The position numbers and the translations under genes are program-made. The notes beneath the pieces were generated by a model. It saw only the letters and a list, made by a program, of their open reading frames with translations. It did not search any database and was not told the DNA's origin. Of a stretch of 64,000 nt of DNA, positions 36,901 to 45,047 are shown in pieces (within the stretch, counting starts at the first letter, position 1; every line of letters starts with the position of its first letter). The stretch is from Bacteroidota bacterium (GTDB lineage Bacteria > Bacteroidota > Bacteroidia > Chitinophagales > Chitinophagaceae), in the NCBI GenBank assembly GCA_023422565.1, contig JAFAGR010000038.1, forward strand, positions 1 to 64,000, written 5' to 3'.

Positions 36901-37512
36901 AGGATCCACATTCACCTGTATCTCGCGCTCCGGTGCGCCTACAATTTCCGCGCGCGTGATCTCGGAGAGCAATTCAAAACGCTCCTGCATTTTATCGGCA
37001 TATTCCTTCAGCTTCAACCCGTCGTAATCCCCGCTCACGTTTACAAACATGATCGGCATTTCGCTGAATGCGAATTCCTGTACATCAGGTTGCGAGGTGA
37101 GGTCGTTGGGAAGATCGGTCTGCGCCTTGTCTATCGCATCCTTCACCTTAATTTTAGCGAGATCGGTTTTTACATCCGTATCAAACTCCACGATGATCAA
37201 ACTGTAATCGGGCTGCGAGGTGCTCGTGATCTTTTTCACCTTTGCTCCCGAAATTCCTTTCAATTGCTTTTCGATCGGCCGGGTTACCAGGTTCTCAATG
37301 TCTTTCGGAGAATTTCCTGCATACACGGTTACAACGCTTATGGTAGGTACCACAATATCCGGGAACTGCTCCTTGGGTAAGGTGTTGAACTTATAAAGTC
37401 CGAATGCGGAAATTAATATCGCAATTATATAAACTGCAGTGCGATTATCAACAGACCAGCTTGTTGGGCCGAACTCCTTGATCTTAGCACTCATATTTTT
37501 TAAGAAATCCAT
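33952..37512 (-). CDS. RND efflux transporter permease (HAE1 type), enlarged
   Basis: 1,186 residues, about 140 longer than the usual AcrB-type pump. The proton-relay Asp pair is visible in FGLGIIVDDAIVVIENTHR and the TM10 Lys in IGLAGIVIKNGILLIEF; periplasmic docking and porter regions (TTFFPSGDPNMIYVYLKMPP) follow the family pattern. Two extra hydrophobic stretches occur between TM6 and TM7 (WWFWTALAFGVLFHLAG and GNFMLFMVLLSLLNRYV), and one more at the C-terminus (LFGFLGPLFFIFVGIMYLV). It exports drugs or other amphiphiles by proton antiport with the MFP and TolC-type proteins encoded upstream. The substrate is unknown. Confidence 0.92.
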   Translation of the reverse strand: MDFLKNMSAKIKEFGPTSWSVDNRTAVYIIAILISAFGLYKFNTLPKEQFPDIVVPTISVVTVYAGNSPKDIENLVTRPIEKQLKGISGAKVKKITSTSQPDYSLIIVEFDTDVKTDLAKIKVKDAIDKAQTDLPNDLTSQPDVQEFAFSEMPIMFVNVSGDYDGLKLKEYADKMQERFELLSEITRAEIVGAPEREIQVNVDPFKMQAARISFGDIEAAISRENRDITAGLIEVGNMKRTIKVKGQFTSATDLQDIVVRSSTQGATMYLRDIAEIKDTIKEKESYARLDGKNVITLNIVKRAGENLISTATKIKDIVSDMQVNEELPKNLKVVITGDQSKATASSFHELVNTIIIGFILVLVILMFFMGVTNAFFVALSVPLSIFVAFMFLPVADMVIGTSVTLNFIVLFALLFGLGIIVDDAIVVIENTHRIYNNGRVPIVKSAKEAAGEVFIPVLAGTATTLAPFFPLLFWKGIIGKFMIYLPVMLILTLAASLIVAFIFNPVFAVSFMRPEGKEYEEPKKMIFKKWWFWTALAFGVLFHLAGMPGFGNFMLFMVLLSLLNRYVFRDIIHSFQNRLLPALMRRYEMLLRWILKGYRPVWALVGLFVLFPVSLFLLMARGNKTTFFPSGDPNMIYVYLKMPPGTDVKTTDSVMTILEKRVTGVLGNEMPGNEGAIVESVITNVANSANNPRDNNRSVRPNLGRIQISFVEYEKRNGKKTSPYMDSIRAVMGGIPGASMEVAQEEGGPPTDPPVNIEVIGDEFEEIAQVSRELSNYLYANPVYGVENLRMDVDLNSPEITINVDRQKAMMEGLTTGQVGMEIRTALFGKEVSKLKEGEDEYKIQLRYDELRRKNIADLMNMRITFMDMNTMRVKSVPVSAVATIDYTSASGAIARKNVKRTIQLQSNVLDPSMVTKVNEELAAKISDFKSKNRIPVGVTIRQTGQGEQEAETNAFLTNAFFLAMGLIFLILVLQFNSLSKPFIVLTEIFFSIIGVMIGYAITGKTIATIMLLVGVIGLAGIVIKNGILLIEFTDELRGRGMRTREATVQAGKIRIIPVLLTAVATMLGLLPLAVGFNINFESFFTTLNPRIFFGGDSVVFWGPLSWTIIYGLIFAFFLTLIMVPSMYLISERLRRPMEKFYGTKFVALFGFLGPLFFIFVGIMYLVRALQGKRVWNGKLRERSAW

Positions 37513-37570
37513 AGAAAATGTTTTGGTAATGCGCGGATTGAAATTTTCAAATCGCGTTTATGCGTAACTG

Positions 37571-38782
37571 TTATTTCGCCTGGTCAGAGATGGCCTGACC
37601 GTCATACAAGTCCTGGTAACCTTCGCTAACGATCTGCTCTCCGCCCTTCAGCCCGGTTTTCACTTCCACCATACTTCCATATGCGTCCCCGATATTTACC
37701 GTGATCTTCTTTGCCACAGTTTTTCCGTTTCCACCGCTTTGTGCGATGAACACATATTTTCCTGTTTCATCAGACTGAACCGCGTTCACGGGAATAACCA
37801 CTGCATTGGGAGAAGAATAATCCATCACCTTCATTATTGCGGTTTGATTTGGCTTTAAGCGTGCATCGTATGGGATCTTCGCTTCTGCATAAAAGCCGCG
37901 TAGCGTTGGATCTATTGACTGGCTGACAAGAGAAAGTGTTGAACTAACAGTTTTATTCAGATCCGGAATAGAGATCTCAACCGGCGTGCCTTTTGAAAGC
38001 CTGCTAATGTAATTTTCTGGAATGCTCGAAACAACTTTCAGGCTGCTCGTGTTTACAATTTTAATCTGCGGACCGGCGGCGGTCATTCCGGTAAAAGTTT
38101 CACCCACACGAATGTTCACCACATCGGCCACGCCATTTACATCGCTGTATACATTCGCCGTCTTTGCCTGTTCCACTGCAACCTGCACCTGCTCGTTTGC
38201 GGCGCGAAGTTGGTTTTCCAAACTTTCCACATTTGTTCTGGCCGTTATCAACTGCACTTCAGTGCCTATGCCTTGCTGCCAAAGATTATTTTGTCTTTCG
38301 TAAATGGTTTTGGCAAAGGCGAGTTGAGTTTTGATGCCTTGAAGTTGTTGGCGTGCGGCCACAACCTGCTGCTGCATGATGGCATCATCGAGTTTCAAAA
38401 GAAGCTGGCCTTTTCTCACCTGCTGCCCTTCCTTAACCAAAACAGCCTTTACTTGTCCGCCCATGCCGCGCGGCGAGATATAGGAAATATTATCGGCATC
38501 AACCTGGCCCTGCAGATCGATAAAGTGGCGGAACTCGCGCACTTCAGCCGGAGTGAAGGCAACCAGTTTCGCTTTGGCGGATGAACCCGAGGCCGTATCT
38601 ATTACAGCCAGTTCATCTTCCAGCTTTTTTATTTCGGCAGCCTGCTTTGCATACTCATCGCGAAGCTTCTGCAATTTTGTTTTCTTTTCCGTTACCTGTG
38701 CATTCTTATCCTTCCTGCTTTCTGAACATGATGCTGCTGCCAGCAAAACGATCAATGCAATAAAACCTGTATACTTTTTCAT
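37571..38782 (-). CDS. RND periplasmic adaptor (membrane fusion protein), lipoprotein
   Basis: 403 residues with lipobox LAAASC, then a coiled-coil stretch (KLQKLRDEYAKQAAEIKKLE) before the biotinyl-lipoyl region: VDADNISYISPRGMGGQVKAVLVKEGQQVRKGQLLLKLDD, followed by the alpha-hairpin (QQLQGIKTQLAFAKTIYERQ) and beta-barrel. It links the RND pump to the outer-membrane factor. The short coiled-coil extension ahead of the usual MFP domain is a small oddity. It is preceded by the TolC-type gene and followed by the permease. Confidence 0.93.
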   Translation of the reverse strand: MKKYTGFIALIVLLAAASCSESRKDKNAQVTEKKTKLQKLRDEYAKQAAEIKKLEDELAVIDTASGSSAKAKLVAFTPAEVREFRHFIDLQGQVDADNISYISPRGMGGQVKAVLVKEGQQVRKGQLLLKLDDAIMQQQVVAARQQLQGIKTQLAFAKTIYERQNNLWQQGIGTEVQLITARTNVESLENQLRAANEQVQVAVEQAKTANVYSDVNGVADVVNIRVGETFTGMTAAGPQIKIVNTSSLKVVSSIPENYISRLSKGTPVEISIPDLNKTVSSTLSLVSQSIDPTLRGFYAEAKIPYDARLKPNQTAIMKVMDYSSPNAVVIPVNAVQSDETGKYVFIAQSGGNGKTVAKKITVNIGDAYGSMVEVKTGLKGGEQIVSEGYQDLYDGQAISDQAK

Positions 38783-38799
38783 AAAACTGTTTGTATGTA

Positions 38800-40188
38800 T
38801 TATAATTTTCCTGCTGCCTTTAAATAATCTATTCGTGCAATGATCGCATCATACAATGCGCCATAGTAATTGTTTTGCGCCACCTTCAATTCAGTTTGCG
38901 CATTGTATATTTCAATGTTTGAACCGAGCCCTTGCTGGTACTTTAATACAGTGGAATTATAAACCGATTCAGCGAGCTGCATATTTCTTTTCTGGTTATC
39001 AACTGTAGCAAGTGCAGAGCGGATGTTGAGTGAGGATTGCTTCACTTCATAATCAATTGAAGCTTTCAACTGCTCAATGTTATTCCCGGTTTTCTGGGCT
39101 TCGTAACGGGCTTTATCTACACGGGCTTTTCGTGCGAAACCCTGGAAGATGGGAACACTAAGCCTTGCACCCACGAGTGATGAGGTGAACCATGTACCCT
39201 TATCGAAGAAATCAAACTTATTTCTTTGCGCGTTCTTACCATAACTGCTGAACAAGGCCACCGTAGGCAGCGCGCTCAGCCTGTATCGTTTTACATTAAA
39301 TTTATTCAACTTCAGCGCCTCCTGCAGCATCTGGTAATCTTTCCTGTTTGTGTACTGGTAGGCCGTATCCAGTAATCCTTCTTTTAAACTTTCTTCTGAG
39401 ATGGAATCTGTAAGAACGAGTGAATCACCCTGGGGCATATTTAGCAAAAACTTGAGCCCTGCCATACCGGCATCCAACCTGTTCTGCACTTTTATTTTTT
39501 CTGTAATGAGGTTATTCAGTTGAACATTCACTTTATCTACATCAAGCCTTTCCGCAAATCCATTCTTAAATATTTCCCGTGTTTCTCCCAGAAGTTTTTC
39601 AAAACGAGCGATGTTGGCATCGAGCGAGGTCATCTGCAAATTGCCTACAACCAGCTGGTAGTAAATTTTCTGCACGTTCGCTTTTATTTCTTCCTTCGTT
39701 ACCTCAGTTTTTCTTTCAGCAAAACGCAGGGATGATGCTCTCGCCTGTAAACCAACGAACACCTGCCCGTCGAAAAGGATCTGTGATAATTCGATGGCGC
39801 CTGAGGCCGTCCAGTTGGCACCGAGTTGAAAGGGCAGGGAACCAAAACCGCCCGCCGGCATCGTGATCGGGTTTCCGCTTCCGTCTTTCACGCCCTGATC
39901 AATTAAAACCTGGTAGGTGGAAGGTGAAATAAAATCGGGGACAACCTGCGTAGGGATATCGAAGTATCGCGTAACGATAGTGTTTGCGCTCAGGTTAGGC
40001 AGGGCGGCGGAAGTAACCTCGCGGTTCACTTCTTTCTGTATCTTATAATCTAACAAAGCATTTTTTACCGGCACCGCGTTCTGCATCGCGTAATCAACCG
40101 CCTGGGCTACGCTGAAACTATTCACCTGTTGCGCAGATACTGCTCCGCTCGTTGCTATAAAAAAAGCCAGTGTATATAATACCTTCAT
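38800..40188 (-). CDS. TolC-family outer-membrane efflux protein
   Basis: 462 residues with signal peptide MKVLYTLAFFIATSGAVSAQ. Two repeated halves each end in a long helix pair as in TolC: LQALASLRFAERKTEVTKEEI-type and ESVYNSTVLKYQQGLGSNIEI, which includes the conserved GLGSNIE turn. It forms the outer-membrane channel of the efflux system whose adaptor and permease follow. TetR-type regulator is upstream with an 18-base gap. Confidence 0.93.
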   Translation of the reverse strand: MKVLYTLAFFIATSGAVSAQQVNSFSVAQAVDYAMQNAVPVKNALLDYKIQKEVNREVTSAALPNLSANTIVTRYFDIPTQVVPDFISPSTYQVLIDQGVKDGSGNPITMPAGGFGSLPFQLGANWTASGAIELSQILFDGQVFVGLQARASSLRFAERKTEVTKEEIKANVQKIYYQLVVGNLQMTSLDANIARFEKLLGETREIFKNGFAERLDVDKVNVQLNNLITEKIKVQNRLDAGMAGLKFLLNMPQGDSLVLTDSISEESLKEGLLDTAYQYTNRKDYQMLQEALKLNKFNVKRYRLSALPTVALFSSYGKNAQRNKFDFFDKGTWFTSSLVGARLSVPIFQGFARKARVDKARYEAQKTGNNIEQLKASIDYEVKQSSLNIRSALATVDNQKRNMQLAESVYNSTVLKYQQGLGSNIEIYNAQTELKVAQNNYYGALYDAIIARIDYLKAAGKL

Positions 40189-40205
40189 AAAAAGAATTGT
40201 GTTCG

Positions 40206-40841
40206 TTATTTACCTTTTGATTTTAAAGCCCATTGTTTTTGATATTTACCTATCAGTTTATAGCCTTTAGGGCTCGCGATGCCATACATAAATTGAATGA
40301 GCAGTTCCCTGTGCGCCTCATCCAGCGCCACTTTCAGGTTCTGCGTAAAGCCGGGGTTAAAGGGAATCAACAGGCTGTCTACCCTGAACCTCGCCATCAG
40401 GTCAACATTAATATCACTCCGGTAAAGCTCTTCGGTTATGCCACGGAGTAAGTTTTGTTTCACCACGTTGAAGAGATATTCATCCTTATGTTTTAAAAAT
40501 TTGCCAAAGCATTCCGGATGATATTTTTGCATGTCGAACATCACTACGGGGTTCATAGACTCCATCACCACGCTGATCATATCAAGCGCGAGAAACAATT
40601 GATGAATAGCATCTTTCGATTCTTCACGGTCGCATATGCATATTTCTTTATTACGGCTGATTATGTCTGAAATGATCACGTCAACCAGTTCATCTTTGTC
40701 TTTGTAATACTGGTAGATCGTTTTCTTGCTCATTCCGAGGCTGGCTGCAAAATCATCCATACTTACGCTGCGGATTCCGTAGCGCATCACGAGGTCGTGC
40801 GCGGCTTTTTTGATCCGGTCTCTTGTCACTGTTTCTTGCAT
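40206..40841 (-). CDS. TetR/AcrR-family repressor of the efflux operon
   Basis: 211 residues. The N-terminal helix-turn-helix is clear: IKKAAHDLVMRYGIRSVSMDDFAASLGMSKKTIYQYYKDKDELVD, the rest being a ligand-binding helical domain. It is the first gene of the TetR-TolC-MFP-RND operon, and a 28-bp operator-like dyad sits just upstream of its promoter. Autorepression released by a pump substrate is the expected mode; the ligand is unknown. Confidence 0.92.
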   Translation of the reverse strand: MQETVTRDRIKKAAHDLVMRYGIRSVSMDDFAASLGMSKKTIYQYYKDKDELVDVIISDIISRNKEICICDREESKDAIHQLFLALDMISVVMESMNPVVMFDMQKYHPECFGKFLKHKDEYLFNVVKQNLLRGITEELYRSDINVDLMARFRVDSLLIPFNPGFTQNLKVALDEAHRELLIQFMYGIASPKGYKLIGKYQKQWALKSKGK

Positions 40842-40849
40842 AACGGGCG

Positions 40850-40857
40850 CAAAACTA
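40850..40857 (-). promoter_or_regulatory. -7 element TAGTTTTG of the efflux operon
   Basis: Exact TAnnTTTG match, eight bases before the TetR ATG and one base from the operator-like dyad at 40859. Confidence 0.55.
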
Positions 40858-40858
40858 T

Positions 40859-40886
40859 GGAAACTTATTTCGTAACTAAAGTTTCC
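40859..40886. promoter_or_regulatory. TetR-type operator, GGAAACTT-N12-AAGTTTCC
   Basis: Perfect 8-bp inverted arms separated by 12 bases, 28 bp overall. It lies directly upstream of the -7 element of the efflux operon, covering the -33 region, where bound repressor would block RNA polymerase. Confidence 0.7.
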
Positions 40887-40969
40887 AAGGGCTGATTTTT
40901 TTGCCGCTCATCACATTTTTAAATCCATCTTCACCCTAAAAGTACCTTAAGGGGATAGCGGAGCCTGCG

Positions 40970-40977
40970 TACCTTTG
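40970..40977 (+). promoter_or_regulatory. -7 element TACCTTTG of the DUF502 gene
   Basis: Exact TAnnTTTG match four bases before the ATG at 40982. Confidence 0.5.
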
Positions 40978-40981
40978 CCTC

Positions 40982-41608
40982 ATGAAAAAATTATTCGGAT
41001 TCAAAAACCTGTTACAGTACTTCTTCCAGGGCTTGTTGATATTGGCTCCCGTGGCCATTACCATATATGCCATCTTTTGGATCATCACCACAATTGACAG
41101 TTGGATACCCATCTTCAGTTATACGGATGAGATGGGCGTGAGGCATGTGCAGAATTACGGGGCCGGGTTTATCTTGATACTGGCAACGATTGTTCTGATC
41201 GGTTATTTCAGTTCATTCTTTATTACGGGGCGTATTGTAAGTTTTATGGACAAGTTCATGCAGAAGGCCCCGGGAATAAAACATATTTATTCTACCACGC
41301 GCGATTTTTTTGAAGCATTCGCGGGCGATAAGAAGAAGTTCACTCAAAATGTATTGGCGAATGTGGATGATAATGATGTGTGGCGGCTCGGTTTTATCAC
41401 GCGCGATAATATGGATGACTTCGGTTTGCATGACCACCTTGCGGTATATATTCCTATGGCCTATTCGGTCGCGGGAAATGTTTATGTGATTCCAAAATCG
41501 CGCGTTAAACCCATAACCCACATCAGCAGCACGCAAACCATGAAGTTTGCGGTGAGCGGGGGCGTAACAGACATCGCTGAGGAACTCAACAAGAACGAAG
41601 TGCTTTAA
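40982..41608 (+). CDS. DUF502 family membrane protein
   Basis: 208 residues. It begins MKKLFGFKNLLQYFFQGLLI and has two membrane helices (LLILAPVAITIYAIFWIITT and GFILILATIVLIGYFSSFFI); the C-terminal cytosolic or periplasmic domain carries the family's VYIPMAYSVAGNVYVIPKSRV-like sequence. DUF502 proteins have no established role; a stomatin-like or transport role has not been shown. Divergent from the efflux operon with a 140-base gap. Confidence 0.85.
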   Translation: MKKLFGFKNLLQYFFQGLLILAPVAITIYAIFWIITTIDSWIPIFSYTDEMGVRHVQNYGAGFILILATIVLIGYFSSFFITGRIVSFMDKFMQKAPGIKHIYSTTRDFFEAFAGDKKKFTQNVLANVDDNDVWRLGFITRDNMDDFGLHDHLAVYIPMAYSVAGNVYVIPKSRVKPITHISSTQTMKFAVSGGVTDIAEELNKNEVL

Positions 41609-41617
41609 CAAGGATCC

Positions 41618-42586
41618 GTGCCCATACTTAAAACGATATGCACTATAACGCTAATTGCGTTTAGCCTTAACAGTTATTGCTGGGGATTTTTCGGGCACAG
41701 GAAGATCAACGAATACGCGGTGTACCTGCTTCCGCAGGAAATGCTGCCCTTTTACAAAAAGCATATTTCCTATCTTTCCGCACATGCGCCGGACCCCGAC
41801 AAGAGGCGCTATGCGGTTGCAGATGAAGGCCCGCGGCATTTTATAGATATAGATCTTTATGGCGATTATCCCTTCGATTCACTACCCAGGAAATGGGAAG
41901 CTGCCGTGGCTAAATTTTCGCTGGATACGGTGATGGCAAGGGGCATTGTGCCCTGGCACATATTGGTGATGCAAGGCCGGCTGACGAAGGCCTTCAAAGA
42001 ACACGACATAAATCGAATTCTAAAAAACAGTGCTGAGATCGGCCATTATATTTCCGATGCACACGTTCCGCTCCACACCTCCCATAACCATAACGGCCAG
42101 CATACAGGCCAGCATGGCATACATGGTTTTTGGGAAAGCAGGATACCCGAGCTGCTTGCCGATGAGGAGTTTGATTTTTTTATCGGGAAGGCAGAGTACC
42201 TTCCAAACACTTCAGAATTTATTTGGAGCCGTGTGCTTGAAAGTGCGGCGGCAAGTGACAGCGTGCTGAGGTTTGAAAAAAAACTCTCGCAGCAGAGAGG
42301 CAGCGATGAACGTTATGCCTTCGAGGAAAGGAATGGTATCGTCATCAGGCAATATTCTTCCTCCTATACCCGTGCATATAATAATATGTTGAATGGAATG
42401 GTGGAAAGGAGAATGCGGCAATCGGTTCATTCGGTGGCATCTTTCTGGTACACGGCCTGGGTTGATGCGGGCCAGCCCGATCTAAGCAGGTTGATGATGT
42501 CCGGCCTTGTAACTCAGTTAGAGAAAACCGATTCTGCAACCAATATTAATTATGGTGGAAAAATGATCGGCCGGCAGGAAGATTAG
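41618..42586 (+). CDS. Zinc-dependent phospholipase C / S1-P1 nuclease-like secreted protein
   Basis: 322 residues. The start is GTG at 41618, preceded by AGGA five bases upstream, and gives a signal-like N-terminus (ICTITLIAFSLNSYCWG). The mature end WGFFGHRKINEYAVYLLP and the His-rich stretch HYISDAHVPLHTS, HNHNGQHTGQHGIHGFWES supply the trinuclear zinc ligands of the zinc-dependent phospholipase C/S1-P1 fold. It probably cleaves phosphodiester bonds outside the inner membrane; substrate is not evident. It lies 9 bases after DUF502 and 35 bases before serC. Confidence 0.82.
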   Translation: MPILKTICTITLIAFSLNSYCWGFFGHRKINEYAVYLLPQEMLPFYKKHISYLSAHAPDPDKRRYAVADEGPRHFIDIDLYGDYPFDSLPRKWEAAVAKFSLDTVMARGIVPWHILVMQGRLTKAFKEHDINRILKNSAEIGHYISDAHVPLHTSHNHNGQHTGQHGIHGFWESRIPELLADEEFDFFIGKAEYLPNTSEFIWSRVLESAAASDSVLRFEKKLSQQRGSDERYAFEERNGIVIRQYSSSYTRAYNNMLNGMVERRMRQSVHSVASFWYTAWVDAGQPDLSRLMMSGLVTQLEKTDSATNINYGGKMIGRQED

Positions 42587-42607
42587 ATCTGCCTTCTGCC
42601 GAATTGT

Positions 42608-42615
42608 TACCTTTG
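42608..42615 (+). promoter_or_regulatory. -7 element TACCTTTG of serC
   Basis: Exact TAnnTTTG match six bases before the ATG at 42622, which argues against the longer frame from a TTG at 42604. Confidence 0.5.
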
Positions 42616-42621
42616 AGGCCG

Positions 42622-43716
42622 ATGAATACTTCCTCTGTTCCGGCAACACACGTTCACAATTTTAATGCGGGCCCTTCCATGCTTCCAAAGGAGGTAATTG
42701 AGCAGGCAGCTTCGGGTTTACTTAATTATAATAACAGCGGTCTTTCCATTACAGAAATAGGGCACCGTACACCTGAATTTATGGAGATAATGGAGGAAGC
42801 CCGATCTCTTGTGAGGGAATTAATGGAACTGGATAACTCTCACGAAGTTCTTTTTCTTCACGGCGGTGCATCAACCCAGTTTATGCAGGTACCGATGAAC
42901 CTGCTGGACGAAAGATCGTGCGCAGCCTATGCGGATACGGGCGTGGGGAGTTCGAAAGCGATCAGGGAAGCAAAGCTTCTTGGAAAAACTGAGATCGTTT
43001 GTTCTTCAAAAGACCGCAACTATAATTATATACCTGATGATTTCGCAATCCCCAACGATGCCCGGTATTTTCATCTCACTACCAACAACACCATCTACGG
43101 TACGCAATGGCGAAAGATCCCTCGCATGAGTATTCCTGTAGTGGCAGACATGAGCAGCGATATTCTTAGCAGGCCGATGGACTTCAATTCCTTTGATCTC
43201 ATTTATGCCGGTGCACAAAAAAATATTGGTGTGGCGGGTACAACCCTTGTGGTGATCAACAAAAATATTCTCGGTAAAGTAAAAAGGCAGATACCTACAA
43301 TTCTCGATTACAGGAATCACATTGCAGAAGGAAGCATGTTAAACACGCCCCCTGTATTTGCCATCTACGTTTCCATGCTAACCTTGCGGTGGCTGAAACA
43401 AAACGGAGGCGCAAAAGAAATGGCGGTAAGAAATGAAAAGAAAGCTGCATTGCTTTATGATGAAATTGACCGCAATGAATTGTTTACCGCAAATGTGGAA
43501 GGAGAGAGCCGGAGTTTGATGAACATTTGCTTCACCATCAACGAGCCTCAACTTGAGCAACAATTTTTGATTGAATGTGAAAGGGCAGGCATCTACGGTA
43601 TTAAGGGCCATCGCAGCGCAGGCGGCTTCAGGGCTTCATTGTACAACGCAATGCCAATTGAAAGCGTGGCCTACCTTGTAGACGTGATGCGCAACTTCAC
43701 AGGTTACTCTGCATAA
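42622..43716 (+). CDS. serC: Phosphoserine aminotransferase
   Basis: 364-residue PLP enzyme of serine (and possibly pyridoxal phosphate) synthesis that converts 3-phosphohydroxypyruvate to phosphoserine. HNFNAGPSMLPKEVIEQAA at the start, FLHGGASTQFMQVPMNL for cofactor binding, IYAGAQKNIGVAGTTLVV with the Schiff-base Lys, and the C-terminal GHRSAGGFRASLYNAMP are all family-typical. The expected serA partner (3-phosphoglycerate dehydrogenase) is not next to it; in many related genomes the order I recall is serC, serA, DUF1015. Confidence 0.95.
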   Translation: MNTSSVPATHVHNFNAGPSMLPKEVIEQAASGLLNYNNSGLSITEIGHRTPEFMEIMEEARSLVRELMELDNSHEVLFLHGGASTQFMQVPMNLLDERSCAAYADTGVGSSKAIREAKLLGKTEIVCSSKDRNYNYIPDDFAIPNDARYFHLTTNNTIYGTQWRKIPRMSIPVVADMSSDILSRPMDFNSFDLIYAGAQKNIGVAGTTLVVINKNILGKVKRQIPTILDYRNHIAEGSMLNTPPVFAIYVSMLTLRWLKQNGGAKEMAVRNEKKAALLYDEIDRNELFTANVEGESRSLMNICFTINEPQLEQQFLIECERAGIYGIKGHRSAGGFRASLYNAMPIESVAYLVDVMRNFTGYSA

Positions 43717-43747
43717 AGGTTGAAACTCATTTCCTCTTAATGTTCAG

Positions 43748-43755
43748 TATATTTG
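43748..43755 (+). promoter_or_regulatory. -7 element TATATTTG of the DUF1015 gene
   Basis: Exact TAnnTTTG match 31 bases before the ATG at 43787, suggesting a separate promoter from serC. Confidence 0.5.
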
Positions 43756-43786
43756 CATCCCTAATTAAGAAATTCACTAATAAGAG

Positions 43787-45016
43787 ATGGTAACTATTAC
43801 TCCTTTCATGGCCTTACGTCCTGAACCGCAACATGCAAAAGCCGTTGCATCCAGGCCTTATGATGTATTAAACAGTAAAGAAGCAAAAGTAGAGGCACAA
43901 GGGAACCCACATTCATTCCTTCACATTACGAAAAGCGAAATAGACCTGCCGGAGTCGGTTGACATTCATTCGCAGCAGGTATATGATAAAGCGAAAGAAA
44001 ACCTCCAGGCTTTTATTGGCCGCAAACTCCTTTTTCGTGAAAGCAAACCCTGTTACTACTTATATCGTTTGATAATGGATGGCAGAAGCCAAACCGGCCT
44101 TGTGTGCGGAAGCTCTGTAGACGATTATGAAAAAGACCTAATAAAGAAACACGAATTTACGCGCCCTGAAAAAGAGAAAGACAGGATAGACCACATGAAA
44201 ACTATTATGGCGCAAACGGGAAACGTGTTTCTTACCTATCGCCATGTAGATAAAATTGACGCGATCATAAACAAGTGGACGACTGAAAAAAACCCTCAGT
44301 ACGATTTTATTGCTGAAGACGGAATTCAACACAGCGTATGGATCGTTAATGATGATGATGTGATCGCTTCAATTACTGAAACATTCAAAACTAACGTACC
44401 CGCTACCTATATCGCGGACGGCCATCATCGTGCTGCTTCTGCCGCCAAAGTGAGGGCATCTCTTGGAAAGGACGCGCCCTCAGGTGCCTCCTGGTTTCTT
44501 ACTACGCTTTTCCCGGATAACCAATTGCACATCTTAGATTATAACCGCGTGGCCACTGATTTGAACGGCCTTTCGCAGGAGGAAGTGCTGAGCCGGATCG
44601 GAGAAAAGTTTGAGGTGGAAAAATCATCCAAAGAAGTTCGCCCGGCTAAATTGCACGAATTCGGTCTCTACTTTCCTAACCAATGGTATAAACTTACGGC
44701 AAAGCCGGGAACCTGGAAGGAAGATCCGATTGGCGTGCTTGATACTACAATTGCACAGGAAAATATTTTTGCTCCCATCCTAAACATACTTGACCAGCGG
44801 ACTGATAAAAGAATTGATTTTGTTGGCGGCATTCGCGGACTTGGCGAACTGGTAAAGCGCGTAGACAGTGGCGAGATGGCCATGGCCTTAAGTTTTTACC
44901 CGGTAAGCATGGATCAGCTTCTTACAATTGCAGACAGCGGTAATGTAATGCCTCCAAAAAGTACCTGGTTTGAACCTAAACTTCGCGACGGGCTTCTTAC
45001 GCACCTGCTGGACTAA
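43787..45016 (+). CDS. DUF1015 family protein
   Basis: 409 residues of the DUF1015 (SpoVAE/LysO-unrelated, function-unknown) family, whose hallmarks include PFMALRPEPQHAKAVASRPYDVLN at the start, TRPEKEKDRIDHMKTIMA, and YIADGHHRAASAAKVRAS in the middle. It is often found beside serine genes in Bacteroidota, which hints at a role near serine metabolism; that is inference. Soluble, no signal peptide. Confidence 0.85.
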   Translation: MVTITPFMALRPEPQHAKAVASRPYDVLNSKEAKVEAQGNPHSFLHITKSEIDLPESVDIHSQQVYDKAKENLQAFIGRKLLFRESKPCYYLYRLIMDGRSQTGLVCGSSVDDYEKDLIKKHEFTRPEKEKDRIDHMKTIMAQTGNVFLTYRHVDKIDAIINKWTTEKNPQYDFIAEDGIQHSVWIVNDDDVIASITETFKTNVPATYIADGHHRAASAAKVRASLGKDAPSGASWFLTTLFPDNQLHILDYNRVATDLNGLSQEEVLSRIGEKFEVEKSSKEVRPAKLHEFGLYFPNQWYKLTAKPGTWKEDPIGVLDTTIAQENIFAPILNILDQRTDKRIDFVGGIRGLGELVKRVDSGEMAMALSFYPVSMDQLLTIADSGNVMPPKSTWFEPKLRDGLLTHLLD

Positions 45017-45047
45017 CAGCCACGGTTAAACGAAAACTGCTTCCCTT

